A DNA stretch of 64,000 nt from Balneola sp. (GCA_017643645.1 JAEPNB010000006.1:144431-208430); one strand, 5' to 3'; numbered from the stretch's first letter, positions 43,929 through 52,520 are shown. The notes: generated from the sequence alone by a model not told the origin. A program made the numbers and translations.

Positions 43929-46046
43929 ATGAGCTACTTAAACATCACAAAAAAAGAAAATGTTGCTGTCATTACTTTAAACCAGCCGGGGGAAAAAGTA
44001 AATACACTTAACGTGGCTATGATGGATCAGTTTGCAAGCTTTCTTGATGATCTTGAATCTGATGTATCATTAAAAGGGGCTGTTCTTATCAGCGGAAAGG
44101 AAAATAATTTTATTGCCGGTGCAGATATCGAAATGTTCAAAGCCCGGGAATCAGCCACAGAGATAGAGCAGTTAAGTCTGGATGGGCATAAGATACTAAA
44201 CAGAGTTGAGAGCTCTTCAAAACCAATAGTGGTGGCTATACACGGAAGTTGCATGGGAGGCGGCCTGGAGCTTTCTTTGGCCTGTCATTATCGAATTGCC
44301 TCAGGGCATTCCAAAACCATTATGGCTTTACCTGAAGTTAAACTTGGCATTCTTCCCGGAACAGGAGGAACTCAACGTCTACCGAGACTGATCGGTATTC
44401 AGAAATCACTGAATTATATGTTGACCGGAAAAAATATTTATGCTCGTCAAGCTTATAAAATGGGATTAGTGGATGAGCTTGTTCATAAAGATGCTCTGGA
44501 AGAAGCTGCCATAAAAGCTGTTCACAAAGTTTCATCAGATAAGTTTGAACGAACAGATAAAAGAACTTCTATGGAAAAGATGATCGAGGGTAATGGCCTC
44601 GGACGTAAGATCGTTTTTTCGCAGGCTCTTAAACAAACACTCGCCCAGACAAAAGGAAATTACCCAGCTCCGGAAAAGATTTTAGAAGCTGTTGAATATG
44701 GCTACAAGCATGGCAAAGAAAAAGGCTTACTGAATGAAGCCAAACTCTTTGGTGAATTGGGAGCGACTCATGAATCCAGAGCTTTGGTGAATCTGTTTTT
44801 TGCTATGAATAACGCCAAGAAAAACCCTCAGAAAAATCTGGTAAAACCTGTTAACAAGATCGGTGTTCTTGGAGCAGGGTTAATGGGTTCGGGAATTGCT
44901 GACGTAAGTATTAATAAAGGCAAATACCCAGTACTGCTAAAAGATCGTGATCTCGAATCTGCATCAAAAGGAGAACAGGGTATATGGGAAGATCTGAATA
45001 AAAAATCGGAAAAAAGAATTATCACTAAGTTTGAAAGAGATGAAATTGCCAGCCGGGTTACAGGTGTAGATTCGTATGATGGTTTTGATGGAGTAGATCT
45101 TGTTATAGAAGCTGTGTTTGAAGACCTTGATCTGAAGCATAAAATCATAAAAGAAGTGGAAGAAGTAACTTCTGATGATTCAATTTTTGCTTCTAATACT
45201 TCTTCCCTTCCGATTTCTGAAATTGCAAAAGCATCTTCACATCCGGAAAATGTAATCGGCATGCACTATTTCTCTCCGGTGCAGAAAATGCCCCTCCTGG
45301 AGATCATTACTACTGACCAAACTGCAGATTGGGTTACAGCCACCGCTTATGAAGTAGGAGTAAAGCAAGGAAAGACCGTCATCGTTGTAAATGACGGTCC
45401 TGGATTTTATACCACCAGAATCCTGGCTCCCTTTATGAATGAAGCTTTGCTTTTACTGGAAGAAGGAGCATCCATTGAATTCCTGGACAAAGCCATGAAA
45501 CAGTTTGGATACCCCGTCGGCCCAATGGCTCTTTTAGATGAAGTTGGGTTTGATGTTGGCGCTCATGTGGGAGAAACCATGAAGCCAATGTTTGATAAAA
45601 GAGGAGCTAAGTCTTCAACAAAAGCTCAGCAATTGGTTGATGAAGGCTATTTGGGCCGTAAAAATAAAAAAGGGATGTATTCGTATTCAGATGGAAAGAA
45701 AAAAGAAGTGAATACCGGAATCTATAAATACTTCGGTGGTACAAACAGAACAAACCCTGATATGGAAACTGCACAGCTCCGAATGGCATTAACCATGATC
45801 AATGAAGCTGCATATAGTCTGGAAGAAGGAATTCTAAAATCATCAACTGATGGGGATCTTGGAGCCATTTTAGGGTTGGGATTCCCTCCTTTCCTTGGTG
45901 GTCCTTTCAGATACATTGATCATCTAGGAGCAGATGTGATTGTAAAAAAACTAACTGGCTTCGCTGAGGAATTTGGGCCCAGATTCAAACCAGCACCAAT
46001 TTTGATGGATAAAGCCAAAAAGGGAGAAGATTTTCATAAAGATTGA
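43929..46046 (+). CDS. fadJ: Bifunctional enoyl-CoA hydratase/3-hydroxyacyl-CoA dehydrogenase (FadJ-like)
   Basis: This 705-residue fatty-oxidation alpha subunit has an N-terminal enoyl-CoA hydratase/isomerase domain (about 1-190) with IAGADIEMFK (oxyanion hole) and a glycine-rich GSCMGGGLELSLACHYR helix. The C-terminal NAD-dependent dehydrogenase starts at GVLGAGLMGSGIA near 315. The dehydrogenase His/Glu pair lies in GMHYFSPVQKMPLLEI. It encodes steps two and three of beta-oxidation; the thiolase upstream supplies step four. The hydratase catalytic Glu should be confirmed by alignment. A weak terminator-like hairpin lies about 110 bp downstream. Confidence 0.94.
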   Translation: MSYLNITKKENVAVITLNQPGEKVNTLNVAMMDQFASFLDDLESDVSLKGAVLISGKENNFIAGADIEMFKARESATEIEQLSLDGHKILNRVESSSKPIVVAIHGSCMGGGLELSLACHYRIASGHSKTIMALPEVKLGILPGTGGTQRLPRLIGIQKSLNYMLTGKNIYARQAYKMGLVDELVHKDALEEAAIKAVHKVSSDKFERTDKRTSMEKMIEGNGLGRKIVFSQALKQTLAQTKGNYPAPEKILEAVEYGYKHGKEKGLLNEAKLFGELGATHESRALVNLFFAMNNAKKNPQKNLVKPVNKIGVLGAGLMGSGIADVSINKGKYPVLLKDRDLESASKGEQGIWEDLNKKSEKRIITKFERDEIASRVTGVDSYDGFDGVDLVIEAVFEDLDLKHKIIKEVEEVTSDDSIFASNTSSLPISEIAKASSHPENVIGMHYFSPVQKMPLLEIITTDQTADWVTATAYEVGVKQGKTVIVVNDGPGFYTTRILAPFMNEALLLLEEGASIEFLDKAMKQFGYPVGPMALLDEVGFDVGAHVGETMKPMFDKRGAKSSTKAQQLVDEGYLGRKNKKGMYSYSDGKKKEVNTGIYKYFGGTNRTNPDMETAQLRMALTMINEAAYSLEEGILKSSTDGDLGAILGLGFPPFLGGPFRYIDHLGADVIVKKLTGFAEEFGPRFKPAPILMDKAKKGEDFHKD

Positions 46047-46155
46047 TCTCTCAATCACCTTCTTAGATCTTGATAAGAGCTAAGACCCCTTCTTGTATAA
46101 ACTTCTTCTCTCCATAATCCGCTTGGTGGACAACCCGCTGTGTGAAAAGAAATTA

Positions 46156-46186
46156 AAACAGAATTCTTACTTGAATTCTGTTTCCT
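46156..46186 (+). terminator. Possible terminator after the FadJ-like gene
   Basis: An 11-bp perfect stem AAACAGAATTC/GAATTCTGTTT with a 6-nt loop ends in TTTCC. The T-tract is short, so termination efficiency is uncertain. Confidence 0.55.
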
Positions 46187-46223
46187 AATCTGATATAGTC
46201 CTGATTAATAAATTCACTTGCTC

Positions 46224-47264
46224 ATGAAATCTATAATTACCGTTCTATCTGTTTTACTTATTTTTGTTTCATGTACCGGTAATAAAGAAAAGAATTTTCA
46301 GGTCACTACTTTTGAAATTCCTGACATAAGCATTCGAGCAATCGAAGCTATTGATAAAAACACCATGTGGTTTGCAGGGTCAAATGGTCAGGTTGGATTC
46401 ACTAAAACCGAAGGTGTAAGTTTTGAGATTGACACGATTAGCTATGATACCTTAAAGCCCGAGTTTCGATCCATTGCTGTAACAAATAGTGCAGTTTTCG
46501 TCCTGAGCATAGCTTCGCCCGCATTGTTATATAAAAGTACTGAAGATGGAAAAAATTGGGAATTGGTTTATGAGGAGGATAATCCTTCAGCTTTCTATAA
46601 TGCTATGACTATTTCCAAAAACGGTTTTGGTGTGGCTGTAGGTGACCCTATTGATGATTGCCTTTCTGTAATAATTACCGAAAATAGTGGGGATAACTGG
46701 AGAAAAATTCCCTGTGATTCTCTTCCCATCATAGTAAATGGAGAAGCAGGATTTGCAGCGAGTAATTCGAATGTCAATATTTTCGGAGATAACGTTTGGC
46801 TGGTTTCAGGCGGAACAAGAGCACGGGTTTTTCATAGTGAAAATAAAGGAGAGACCTGGAGCGTGTATAATACTCCAATTGTTCAGGGAGGACATATGAC
46901 AGGAATCTTTACCAGTCATTTTTATGATTCTCAGAATGGAATAATTATGGGTGGGGACTGGAATCAGAAAGATAAAAACACTGAGAACAAGGCCATTACA
47001 TCTGACGGTGGAAGAACATGGACTTTAACAGCAGAAGGTGAAGGGCCCTCTTACCGCTCATCAGTAAGATATATTCCCGGAAGTAAAGGAAAAGAACTTA
47101 TCGCTGTTGGAACTCCGGGCATATCCTATTCAAAAGACGGAGGACTGAGCTGGAAAAAAATAAGCGATGAATCTTTTTATACGATCCGTTTTGTTCCGGA
47201 TGGAAAATCTGCATGGCTTGCAGGATCAGGAAAGATTGGGAAATTGGAACTGAGCGATCAGTAA
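46224..47264 (+). CDS. Ycf48/BNR-type beta-propeller lipoprotein
   Basis: The product is about 346 residues from ATG 46224. An upstream TTG at 46218 would add two residues. Lipoprotein signal MKSIITVLSVLLIFVSC gives lipid-anchored Cys17. The mature part is a beta-propeller with Asp-box/BNR-like motifs (STEDGKNWELVY, SENKGETWSVYN, SDGGRTWTLTA, SKDGGLSWKKIS), similar to Ycf48/sialidase-like folds. Such folds bind proteins or glycans; no catalytic sialidase triad is visible. It overlaps the convergent motB stop by 7 bp. The function is unknown. Confidence 0.82.
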   Translation: MKSIITVLSVLLIFVSCTGNKEKNFQVTTFEIPDISIRAIEAIDKNTMWFAGSNGQVGFTKTEGVSFEIDTISYDTLKPEFRSIAVTNSAVFVLSIASPALLYKSTEDGKNWELVYEEDNPSAFYNAMTISKNGFGVAVGDPIDDCLSVIITENSGDNWRKIPCDSLPIIVNGEAGFAASNSNVNIFGDNVWLVSGGTRARVFHSENKGETWSVYNTPIVQGGHMTGIFTSHFYDSQNGIIMGGDWNQKDKNTENKAITSDGGRTWTLTAEGEGPSYRSSVRYIPGSKGKELIAVGTPGISYSKDGGLSWKKISDESFYTIRFVPDGKSAWLAGSGKIGKLELSDQ

Positions 47265-47932
47265 TAAATCCTGATCACAATTCTTCGGTTTAAAGCTCTG
47301 TTTTCAACTATATCGTTTCCGGCTTCATCTACATGAGGCACGATAGGCTTTGTATCTGCATAACCGGATGCCTTAATTCTTTCAGGTTCAATACCTTCCT
47401 GAATAAAATACTTCACAACTCCGGATGCTCTTGCAACAGACAGTTCCCAATTTGACGGATACACAGGAGTATTGATCGGGACATTATCACTATGCCCTTC
47501 AACATCTACTTTGAATTTATAATAACCCAGATCATTCATCGCCTGAGTTACTTTGTCAATGATCTGCTGTCCTGTAGGTAACAGGTTTGCCTCTCCTGAA
47601 TTATAAAACGAGCTTGAATTGAAAAATAATTTTATTCCTTCCCGATCTAGTGTAATATCAACCAGTTCAGCCTCTCTTTCTTCTGCAAGTTTTTCGTCAA
47701 GGTCTTTTTTAACCTCAGCCAGAGGAGTCTGAACATTTTCCTGTTTATTTATTTCAGATCTTAACCCTTGCTTCATCTGCTCCCATAAGTTCAGATCTAC
47801 ATATGACACTGCAATTAATACAGCAAAAAATGCTAATAATAGCGTGATCATGTCACTGTAGGTTAACAGCCATTCCTGATCTTCCTCATGGCTATCTAAT
47901 TCCGTTTTTCTATGGAGGTTTTTAAGATCCAA
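47258..47932 (-). CDS. motB: MotB-type stator protein with OmpA-like peptidoglycan-binding domain
   Basis: This 224-residue B-subunit of an ion-driven stator has a single transmembrane helix (about 22-42) with the proton-carrying Asp27 in TYSDMITLLLAFF, equivalent to Asp32 of E. coli MotB. A short linker leads to an OmpA/MotB domain (about 90-220) with VDVEGHSDNVPI and YPSNWELSVARA, conserved for peptidoglycan anchoring. It follows motA after 5 bp and is the last gene of the five-gene operon. A TolR/ExbD role is less likely because the OmpA domain is complete. The stop overlaps the BNR lipoprotein gene's stop region. Confidence 0.93.
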   Translation of the reverse strand: MDLKNLHRKTELDSHEEDQEWLLTYSDMITLLLAFFAVLIAVSYVDLNLWEQMKQGLRSEINKQENVQTPLAEVKKDLDEKLAEEREAELVDITLDREGIKLFFNSSSFYNSGEANLLPTGQQIIDKVTQAMNDLGYYKFKVDVEGHSDNVPINTPVYPSNWELSVARASGVVKYFIQEGIEPERIKASGYADTKPIVPHVDEAGNDIVENRALNRRIVIRIYY

Positions 47933-47937
47933 AAGAT

Positions 47938-48762
47938 TTATCCTTTCTCTTTTTTCTGCTGCCCTTTAAGGTCTCTTCTTAAATATGTTTTTAGCTTATC
48001 CTGAATGTAAAAACTCGACTTTTTTGAGTTGATAAGTAACACACCTTCAAGCATGAAGTATTCTCGATACCGATTTTGCTGAGCAATATTTTTCAACTTC
48101 TCAGACATTGGATAAAAAATAAATCTGGCCAATGAAATACCATACAATGTTGTAATTAACGCTGCAGCAAGACCGGGTCCCATTCCGGATGGATTTTCTA
48201 ATTGACCTAACATTACTACCAAACCAAACAATGTACCAAACATACCAAATGAAGGAGCCGCTCCACCCATAGCACGAAGAACATCAACTACTACCATTTT
48301 ACGGAAGTAATGCTCTTCAATACTTACTCCTGCAAATTCCTTGATCTCATCATTTGTATAATTAGTATTGATCAGAGAAAAGAAATACCCGGTTACTTCG
48401 TCACCGTTCTCTTTTTCCAACGAGCTCATTGCCTTTATTCGGTTTGCTTTAACCTGATCACTCCATTCAAGAATATTCTTCAAATCTTCACTAAGCTTTT
48501 TATGTGATATTCTTGACTGGTTGAACAAATAGAACACACTACCCAGTGCTTGCCCCACATATTTAGGCTGATAAGTAATAAATGCGGCATTTAGAACGCC
48601 ACCTAATACTATAAACAAACTTGGGATATTCAGGAATTGATAGTCACTGAGAGTAGGTATGGAGTTTATGTAACCGGTTGCACCTGTAATTTCAGTTATT
48701 CCGAAAATTAATATTCCTACGCTGAAAATTACACCTATAATATTTGTTAGTGATAGTCTCAT
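47938..48762 (-). CDS. motA: MotA-type stator protein
   Basis: This 274-residue, four-helix A-subunit surrounds the MotB plug and turns ion flow into rotation. TM1 and TM2 lie at about 6-26 and 45-66. A large cytoplasmic loop follows, and TM3/TM4 carry APSFGMFGTLFGLV (conserved Pro170 near the ion path) and LAAALITTLYGISLARF. Order and spacing fit flagellar MotA rather than ExbB/TolQ, because the cytoplasmic loop and the TM3 proline match. It overlaps the upstream lipoprotein gene by one base (TAATG) and is followed by motB. Its rotor partner is encoded as a FliF-FliG fusion at 50442. Confidence 0.92.
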   Translation of the reverse strand: MRLSLTNIIGVIFSVGILIFGITEITGATGYINSIPTLSDYQFLNIPSLFIVLGGVLNAAFITYQPKYVGQALGSVFYLFNQSRISHKKLSEDLKNILEWSDQVKANRIKAMSSLEKENGDEVTGYFFSLINTNYTNDEIKEFAGVSIEEHYFRKMVVVDVLRAMGGAAPSFGMFGTLFGLVVMLGQLENPSGMGPGLAAALITTLYGISLARFIFYPMSEKLKNIAQQNRYREYFMLEGVLLINSKKSSFYIQDKLKTYLRRDLKGQQKKEKG

Positions 48763-49394
48763 TATTCTGTATCCCCTTTTATATCTTTTATTATATCCTC
48801 CAATTCAGGAATATCCGGTATCATTATATCGGGATTCATTTGCACAGCTTTGTTCCAGTTTTCTCTGGTTGCTGATTTTCTGTTCAGCATAAAATAGATA
48901 GTCCCTTTCAGGCCATAGGCATCAGCCGTTTCCTGAACTCTGAGTGATTCATTTACTTTTAACAGAGCTTCGTTATACTCTCCTTTATAAAATAAATCCT
49001 GAGCTGCCCTGAATGAGGAAAGCAGCTTTTGCATATCTGTTGCACGTTGCTTTATAAGTGTTGAATCAGCAATAGTAATAGTATCTTTTTCCGCCGGACT
49101 CATTCCACTTAAATCCAGAAAAAAGTCTTCTTTATTAGGGTCCAGTGTAACTTCCAGATCTGTATTCTTATTTCTGTACGTAACTTTGATTGAGTTACTT
49201 ACCCTTTTTTCTTCTACTCCATTATTAGTTGCAGGGGGCGAACTCTCAGTAGTTGTCTCAGGTGTAATCCCGGTCAATCTGCTGTCTTCTGCTGGTTGCT
49301 CTGTAGTTTTACAACCAATAATGGCTATAAAAACTATAGCAGTGATTGCTCTTATTAAATTTTTTCTAAAATCTAAAGACACACTGTAATCCAT
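48762..49394 (-). CDS. Lipoprotein with C-terminal TPR-like helices (rotor-stator operon)
   Basis: The product is 210 residues. A long N-terminus (MDYSVSLDFRKNLIRAITAI) precedes a lipobox IIGC, so the signal is a little longer than usual. A Ser/Thr-rich linker follows, then a beta-rich middle (IKVTYRNKNTDLEVTLDP), and a C-terminal helical part with DLFYKGEYNEALLKVNESL, typical of a TPR-like pair. Outer membrane anchoring is likely. It overlaps the preceding gene's end by 29 bp and shares one base with motA, so expression is tightly coupled. No known flagellar protein matches; it may be a structural or bushing lipoprotein around the motor. Confidence 0.7.
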   Translation of the reverse strand: MDYSVSLDFRKNLIRAITAIVFIAIIGCKTTEQPAEDSRLTGITPETTTESSPPATNNGVEEKRVSNSIKVTYRNKNTDLEVTLDPNKEDFFLDLSGMSPAEKDTITIADSTLIKQRATDMQKLLSSFRAAQDLFYKGEYNEALLKVNESLRVQETADAYGLKGTIYFMLNRKSATRENWNKAVQMNPDIMIPDIPELEDIIKDIKGDTE

Positions 49395-50439
49395 AACTCA
49401 ACCGATTAAATGTTATACTTTGATTTACGTCTTTTTGTCTTAGTTCATTACCTGAAATAATATTACGGGCGTGTAATCCAATTGAAATGGATTCAGTAAA
49501 GTTGAATTGCAAGCCCGGAGATACTGTAAATATGCTTCCATTATATTTATTTATTGCGAACCGAACGTCAGCATCAAGAGACAAAATTAAACGATTCCCA
49601 TTTATTGATTCATTTTTTTCGCCCAACCCGTAATGAAAAACGACTCCCAAATTGATAAGGTTTACATTATATAAACTATCCTGAGTACCTTTATAAATAT
49701 TCAGACCTGCTTTAACCCCAAAATAGGACGATGTAGATAGATCAATTGGTTGCCTAATTGTCAAAGAGGCGTTGAAATTAAGAATTTGTTGCTCTGCATC
49801 TGTTGATACACTATCAACATTAAAGCTTTGCCCTGTTACAGTTTCCACTCCTACACTCAGAAAAGTAAGTTTCCCTTTATCTACTTCTTCCTTAGGGAAA
49901 ATTTGTTTTGAAATCACAGTTTTAACCCAAATTACCTCAAGCGATTCCGGTCTTTTCATTCTGATATTAATAATAAACCCCTCAATAGCTTTTTTCTGTA
50001 CTGAAACTTCAATTAAAGCATGTATAGCATACTTTTGAGTTGTTTCTAAAAGTAATTCAGCACTTGACTCCGCAAGACTTCTTCCTTTTGTATTTGATAT
50101 TTGAATGGTAGAGTCTCTCCCAAAAATTTTGAGCTCATTTGTAGGCTTTAGTTCTGGTGGAGATATTATACTAAGAGCAGAATATTCTTTGAGTGTTTGT
50201 TCAATTCGGGAAACTATATACTCGATCGTTTCTTCTGACAGAAAATCTTCGTTATAATTCAATCGGTATATCGTTACTCTTCTGACATCAGTCGGGATAT
50301 CCGAAGTCATATCCTCCAATTTAGCAATTGCTGTCTCTATCAAAACTGCGTCCGATTGTGCTGCTGCATTTTTTCCAATTAATGAAAAAAATATGCAGAT
50401 GAGTATCAGCCGTAAAACAAGAATCACTTTAATATCCAT
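49366..50439 (-). CDS. Outer membrane beta-barrel protein with an N-terminal FlgO/CsgG-like region (rotor-stator operon)
   Basis: This 357-residue exported protein has a signal peptide ending KNAAAQ. The first ~180 residues form an alpha/beta region (VRRVTIYRLNYNEDFLSE, YIVSRIEQTLKEYSALSII, YAIHALIEVSVQKKAIEGF) that resembles the FlgO/CsgG/TolB N-terminal fold; this is a by-eye judgement. The C-terminal ~150 residues are a beta-barrel ending FNRLSYGLQCVFRF. It lies 2 bp after the FliF-FliG fusion gene and overlaps the lipoprotein gene by 29 bp. FlgO is an outer membrane flagellar accessory lipoprotein in Vibrio, which is suggestive. Its role here is inferred only from context. Confidence 0.65.
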   Translation of the reverse strand: MDIKVILVLRLILICIFFSLIGKNAAAQSDAVLIETAIAKLEDMTSDIPTDVRRVTIYRLNYNEDFLSEETIEYIVSRIEQTLKEYSALSIISPPELKPTNELKIFGRDSTIQISNTKGRSLAESSAELLLETTQKYAIHALIEVSVQKKAIEGFIINIRMKRPESLEVIWVKTVISKQIFPKEEVDKGKLTFLSVGVETVTGQSFNVDSVSTDAEQQILNFNASLTIRQPIDLSTSSYFGVKAGLNIYKGTQDSLYNVNLINLGVVFHYGLGEKNESINGNRLILSLDADVRFAINKYNGSIFTVSPGLQFNFTESISIGLHARNIISGNELRQKDVNQSITFNRLSYGLQCVFRF

Positions 50440-50441
50440 CT

Positions 50442-52253
50442 TTAACCCCTGCTTTTGATGACTTTTCTGATCAGTAAGAGAATATTTTTTCTTGCCCCCT
50501 CTATTTCCATTGATGTAAATTCCTGATCATTACTCAGCTCGCTAACAATTAATTCACTTTCACGATCAGGTCTTACACTTAAAACTTTATCTTTAATACT
50601 TTCCTTCGCTTTATAAAGAGCTTTTATTATCTCATCTGTAGTAGATTCTTCTAAAGCAACCTGAAGTACCTCATCATCGACATTTGGAATGTCATCAAAA
50701 GCAACAAAGAACTTTCTGATTTTTTTAGCAAGGTTCAGATCCTTTTCTGCTATAGAGTTTACAAAAGGCTGTTGTTCTTTTATTGGCAGATTATCAATTG
50801 TGTTTAAAATACTTTCTACTCCATCTGCCGCTACATATTTCATATCAGACACTGTAAGTGCTTTGTGAGAAAAATGAGCCGCTACCTTTTTATAAATTGA
50901 AATAGGAATATTGGCAATTTTCCCCATTTTCAGGACAATTGGAATTCTCTTATTCTCATCCAGTTTTTGTAAAACGAAACTCGATCTGTCTCCGGGTAAT
51001 TGAGCTAGTAATATTGCGATCATTTCATCAGACTCGCTCCTTATCAGGTGTAAAAGCTGCTGATTGGTTAGCTGGTTGAGAAACTCAAAAAGATGATTAT
51101 CATCTGCTCCTCTGTTTTTTGAAGTCTTTTGAGCCAATATTTTTTTCTTAAACTCTGTAACCTCTTCTGCTTTCTCTCTTACAGGAATCGTTTCTATATT
51201 AGTCAAACCAAACAGAATTGAGTCATGTACCTTGTCATCAAGGTAAGGTTGAAGCACATCTATAATTTTTGGGTCCGTACTGAAGATAGCACGAACAGCT
51301 TTTACAAGACCTTCATCCTCATTTTCATTCACCAATCCTTCTATCAATTTAGCAATTGTTTCAGGCTCACTTACTGTCCTGTTTATGATAAACATCTTTT
51401 CTTCTTCGAACTTTGCCTGCTTATCATTTTTAAATTCTCTCAATTCATCTTTAGGTTTTTCATTCGCCTCCAAACCTGCTTGAATGTTTTTAAGCTCTTC
51501 ACTTACAGAGTTGTAATCCTGATCATCAGAACCTGCTTTTTTCATTAAAGCCCAGATTAAAAGAGCCAAAGCAAGTATAAATAATCCCAAAATTATGTAT
51601 AACAAATGTTTAGGATTATTCCAGTCAATACCTAGAAACTCATTTTTATCAAGGTCCGCTGCTTCATTGGGTTGTTCAATGAAAACGGTATCTGTCTTTG
51701 CAGCTTTTCCCGATGAATAGCTCCTATTATTCCTTTGTTGTTTAGGAAATATTTTTCTTTCTACCGTTACAATATCTCCACGAAAGCGATCGGCATTCGC
51801 AACCATTCCTGCCATTTCGTTTATAAATTCTGAATCTTCCTGAGTATAAGCTGTGTCAATGAGTACACGGATTACAAGTTGATTTAGCCTGAAACTTGAA
51901 TTGAACCCGGTAACTTTTATGCTGTCTCTTCCTGTTCTGGTAGCTTTAAGTCCTGGTGGTATTACAGGCAAACCCGGCAGATTTTCTATTTCGAGTGGTG
52001 GTAATTCTTCTACTACTTCATAGCCGCTTGCCACCAGTACACGCTCTACCTCGGCCTGTACATCAACCAGAAAAGAGCCATTTTCATAGTATTCAGACAA
52101 AGCATTTTCAAGTACTATTTCGTAATAGCGTTCATACTTTGTTTCTTCAGTTTGTTGATCCGGAGAATTAGAATTATTCCCGGGAATTTGAGCATAAGAA
52201 GTTCCAAGATTCAGGCTCCCCCAAAAAAGTATGAAACATAGCAATCTTTTCAT
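50442..52253 (-). CDS. FliF-FliG fusion protein: rotor ring and torque-generating switch in one chain
   Basis: The product is about 603 residues from ATG 52253 (a GTG five codons upstream is the alternative). A cleavable signal peptide (MKRLLCFILFWGSLNLG) replaces the usual N-terminal FliF membrane helix. Residues ~40-170 match the FliF RBM3 ring-building domain (VLIDTAYTQEDSEFINEM, RGDIVTV). A TM helix lies at about 218-238 and a FliF-tail-like segment at 294-308 (SEPETIAKLIEGLV). FliG follows entire: N-domain ~315-375, M-domain ~390-460 and C-domain ~465-603. The FliG torque-face residues are partly kept (Arg564, Glu572). In known flagella FliF and FliG are usually separate proteins. It begins the five-gene operon with motA and motB. 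Confidence 0.88.
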   Translation of the reverse strand: MKRLLCFILFWGSLNLGTSYAQIPGNNSNSPDQQTEETKYERYYEIVLENALSEYYENGSFLVDVQAEVERVLVASGYEVVEELPPLEIENLPGLPVIPPGLKATRTGRDSIKVTGFNSSFRLNQLVIRVLIDTAYTQEDSEFINEMAGMVANADRFRGDIVTVERKIFPKQQRNNRSYSSGKAAKTDTVFIEQPNEAADLDKNEFLGIDWNNPKHLLYIILGLFILALALLIWALMKKAGSDDQDYNSVSEELKNIQAGLEANEKPKDELREFKNDKQAKFEEEKMFIINRTVSEPETIAKLIEGLVNENEDEGLVKAVRAIFSTDPKIIDVLQPYLDDKVHDSILFGLTNIETIPVREKAEEVTEFKKKILAQKTSKNRGADDNHLFEFLNQLTNQQLLHLIRSESDEMIAILLAQLPGDRSSFVLQKLDENKRIPIVLKMGKIANIPISIYKKVAAHFSHKALTVSDMKYVAADGVESILNTIDNLPIKEQQPFVNSIAEKDLNLAKKIRKFFVAFDDIPNVDDEVLQVALEESTTDEIIKALYKAKESIKDKVLSVRPDRESELIVSELSNDQEFTSMEIEGARKNILLLIRKVIKSRG

Positions 52254-52292
52254 TTCATCCCCCCGCACTGTAGATAATATTCTCAGCTTAAG

Positions 52293-52301
52293 TTATCCAC
52301 A
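52293..52301. promoter_or_regulatory. Single perfect DnaA-box-like site
   Basis: TTATCCACA occurs once between the rpoC terminator and the FliF-FliG gene. One site is expected by chance fairly often and there is no origin context (no dnaA, dnaN or AT-rich cluster of boxes), so any function is doubtful. Confidence 0.2.
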
Positions 52302-52451
52302 ACCCTGCTGAGTCAGCTTTTCTATTTATTTTAGTAAACAATAATATTTTTTATCGACTTAAGCTAATTTTTTTAGCTCTTTCTGAGCTATGATTAAAGT
52401 TATCAACATTTAATCACTTCCGAAATCTCTTTAAATTTTGGATTTTTAAAC

Positions 52452-52485
52452 AAAAAAAAGCCCCTTCATTTCTGAAGGGGCTTTT
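52452..52485 (-). terminator. Intrinsic terminator after rpoC
   Basis: On the minus strand a GC-rich stem AAAAGCCCCTTCA/TGAAGGGGCTTTT with a 4-nt loop is followed by eight T. It ends the tuf-to-rpoC block and separates it from the rotor-stator operon. Confidence 0.95.
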
Positions 52486-52520
52486 CAATTTATCTTAGAT
52501 AAAAGTTAATTAGAGCTAAC

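Noticed and set aside
47258..48762. MotA/MotB pair as a Zorya-type anti-phage system
   Set aside because: Zorya carries ZorAB with ZorC/ZorD or ZorE effectors. Here the partners are a FliF-FliG fusion and envelope proteins with no helicase or nuclease, so a rotor-stator machine fits better.
47258..48762. ExbB/ExbD or TolQ/TolR energisers for the TonB receptor
   Set aside because: The B subunit has a full OmpA-like peptidoglycan-binding domain and the A subunit follows the MotA layout; the TonB receptor lies 35 kb away and no tonB gene is present here.
52293..52301. DnaA box as evidence of a replication origin
   Set aside because: It is a single site with no cluster of boxes, no dnaA/dnaN nearby and no AT-rich unwinding element; chance occurrence is likely.
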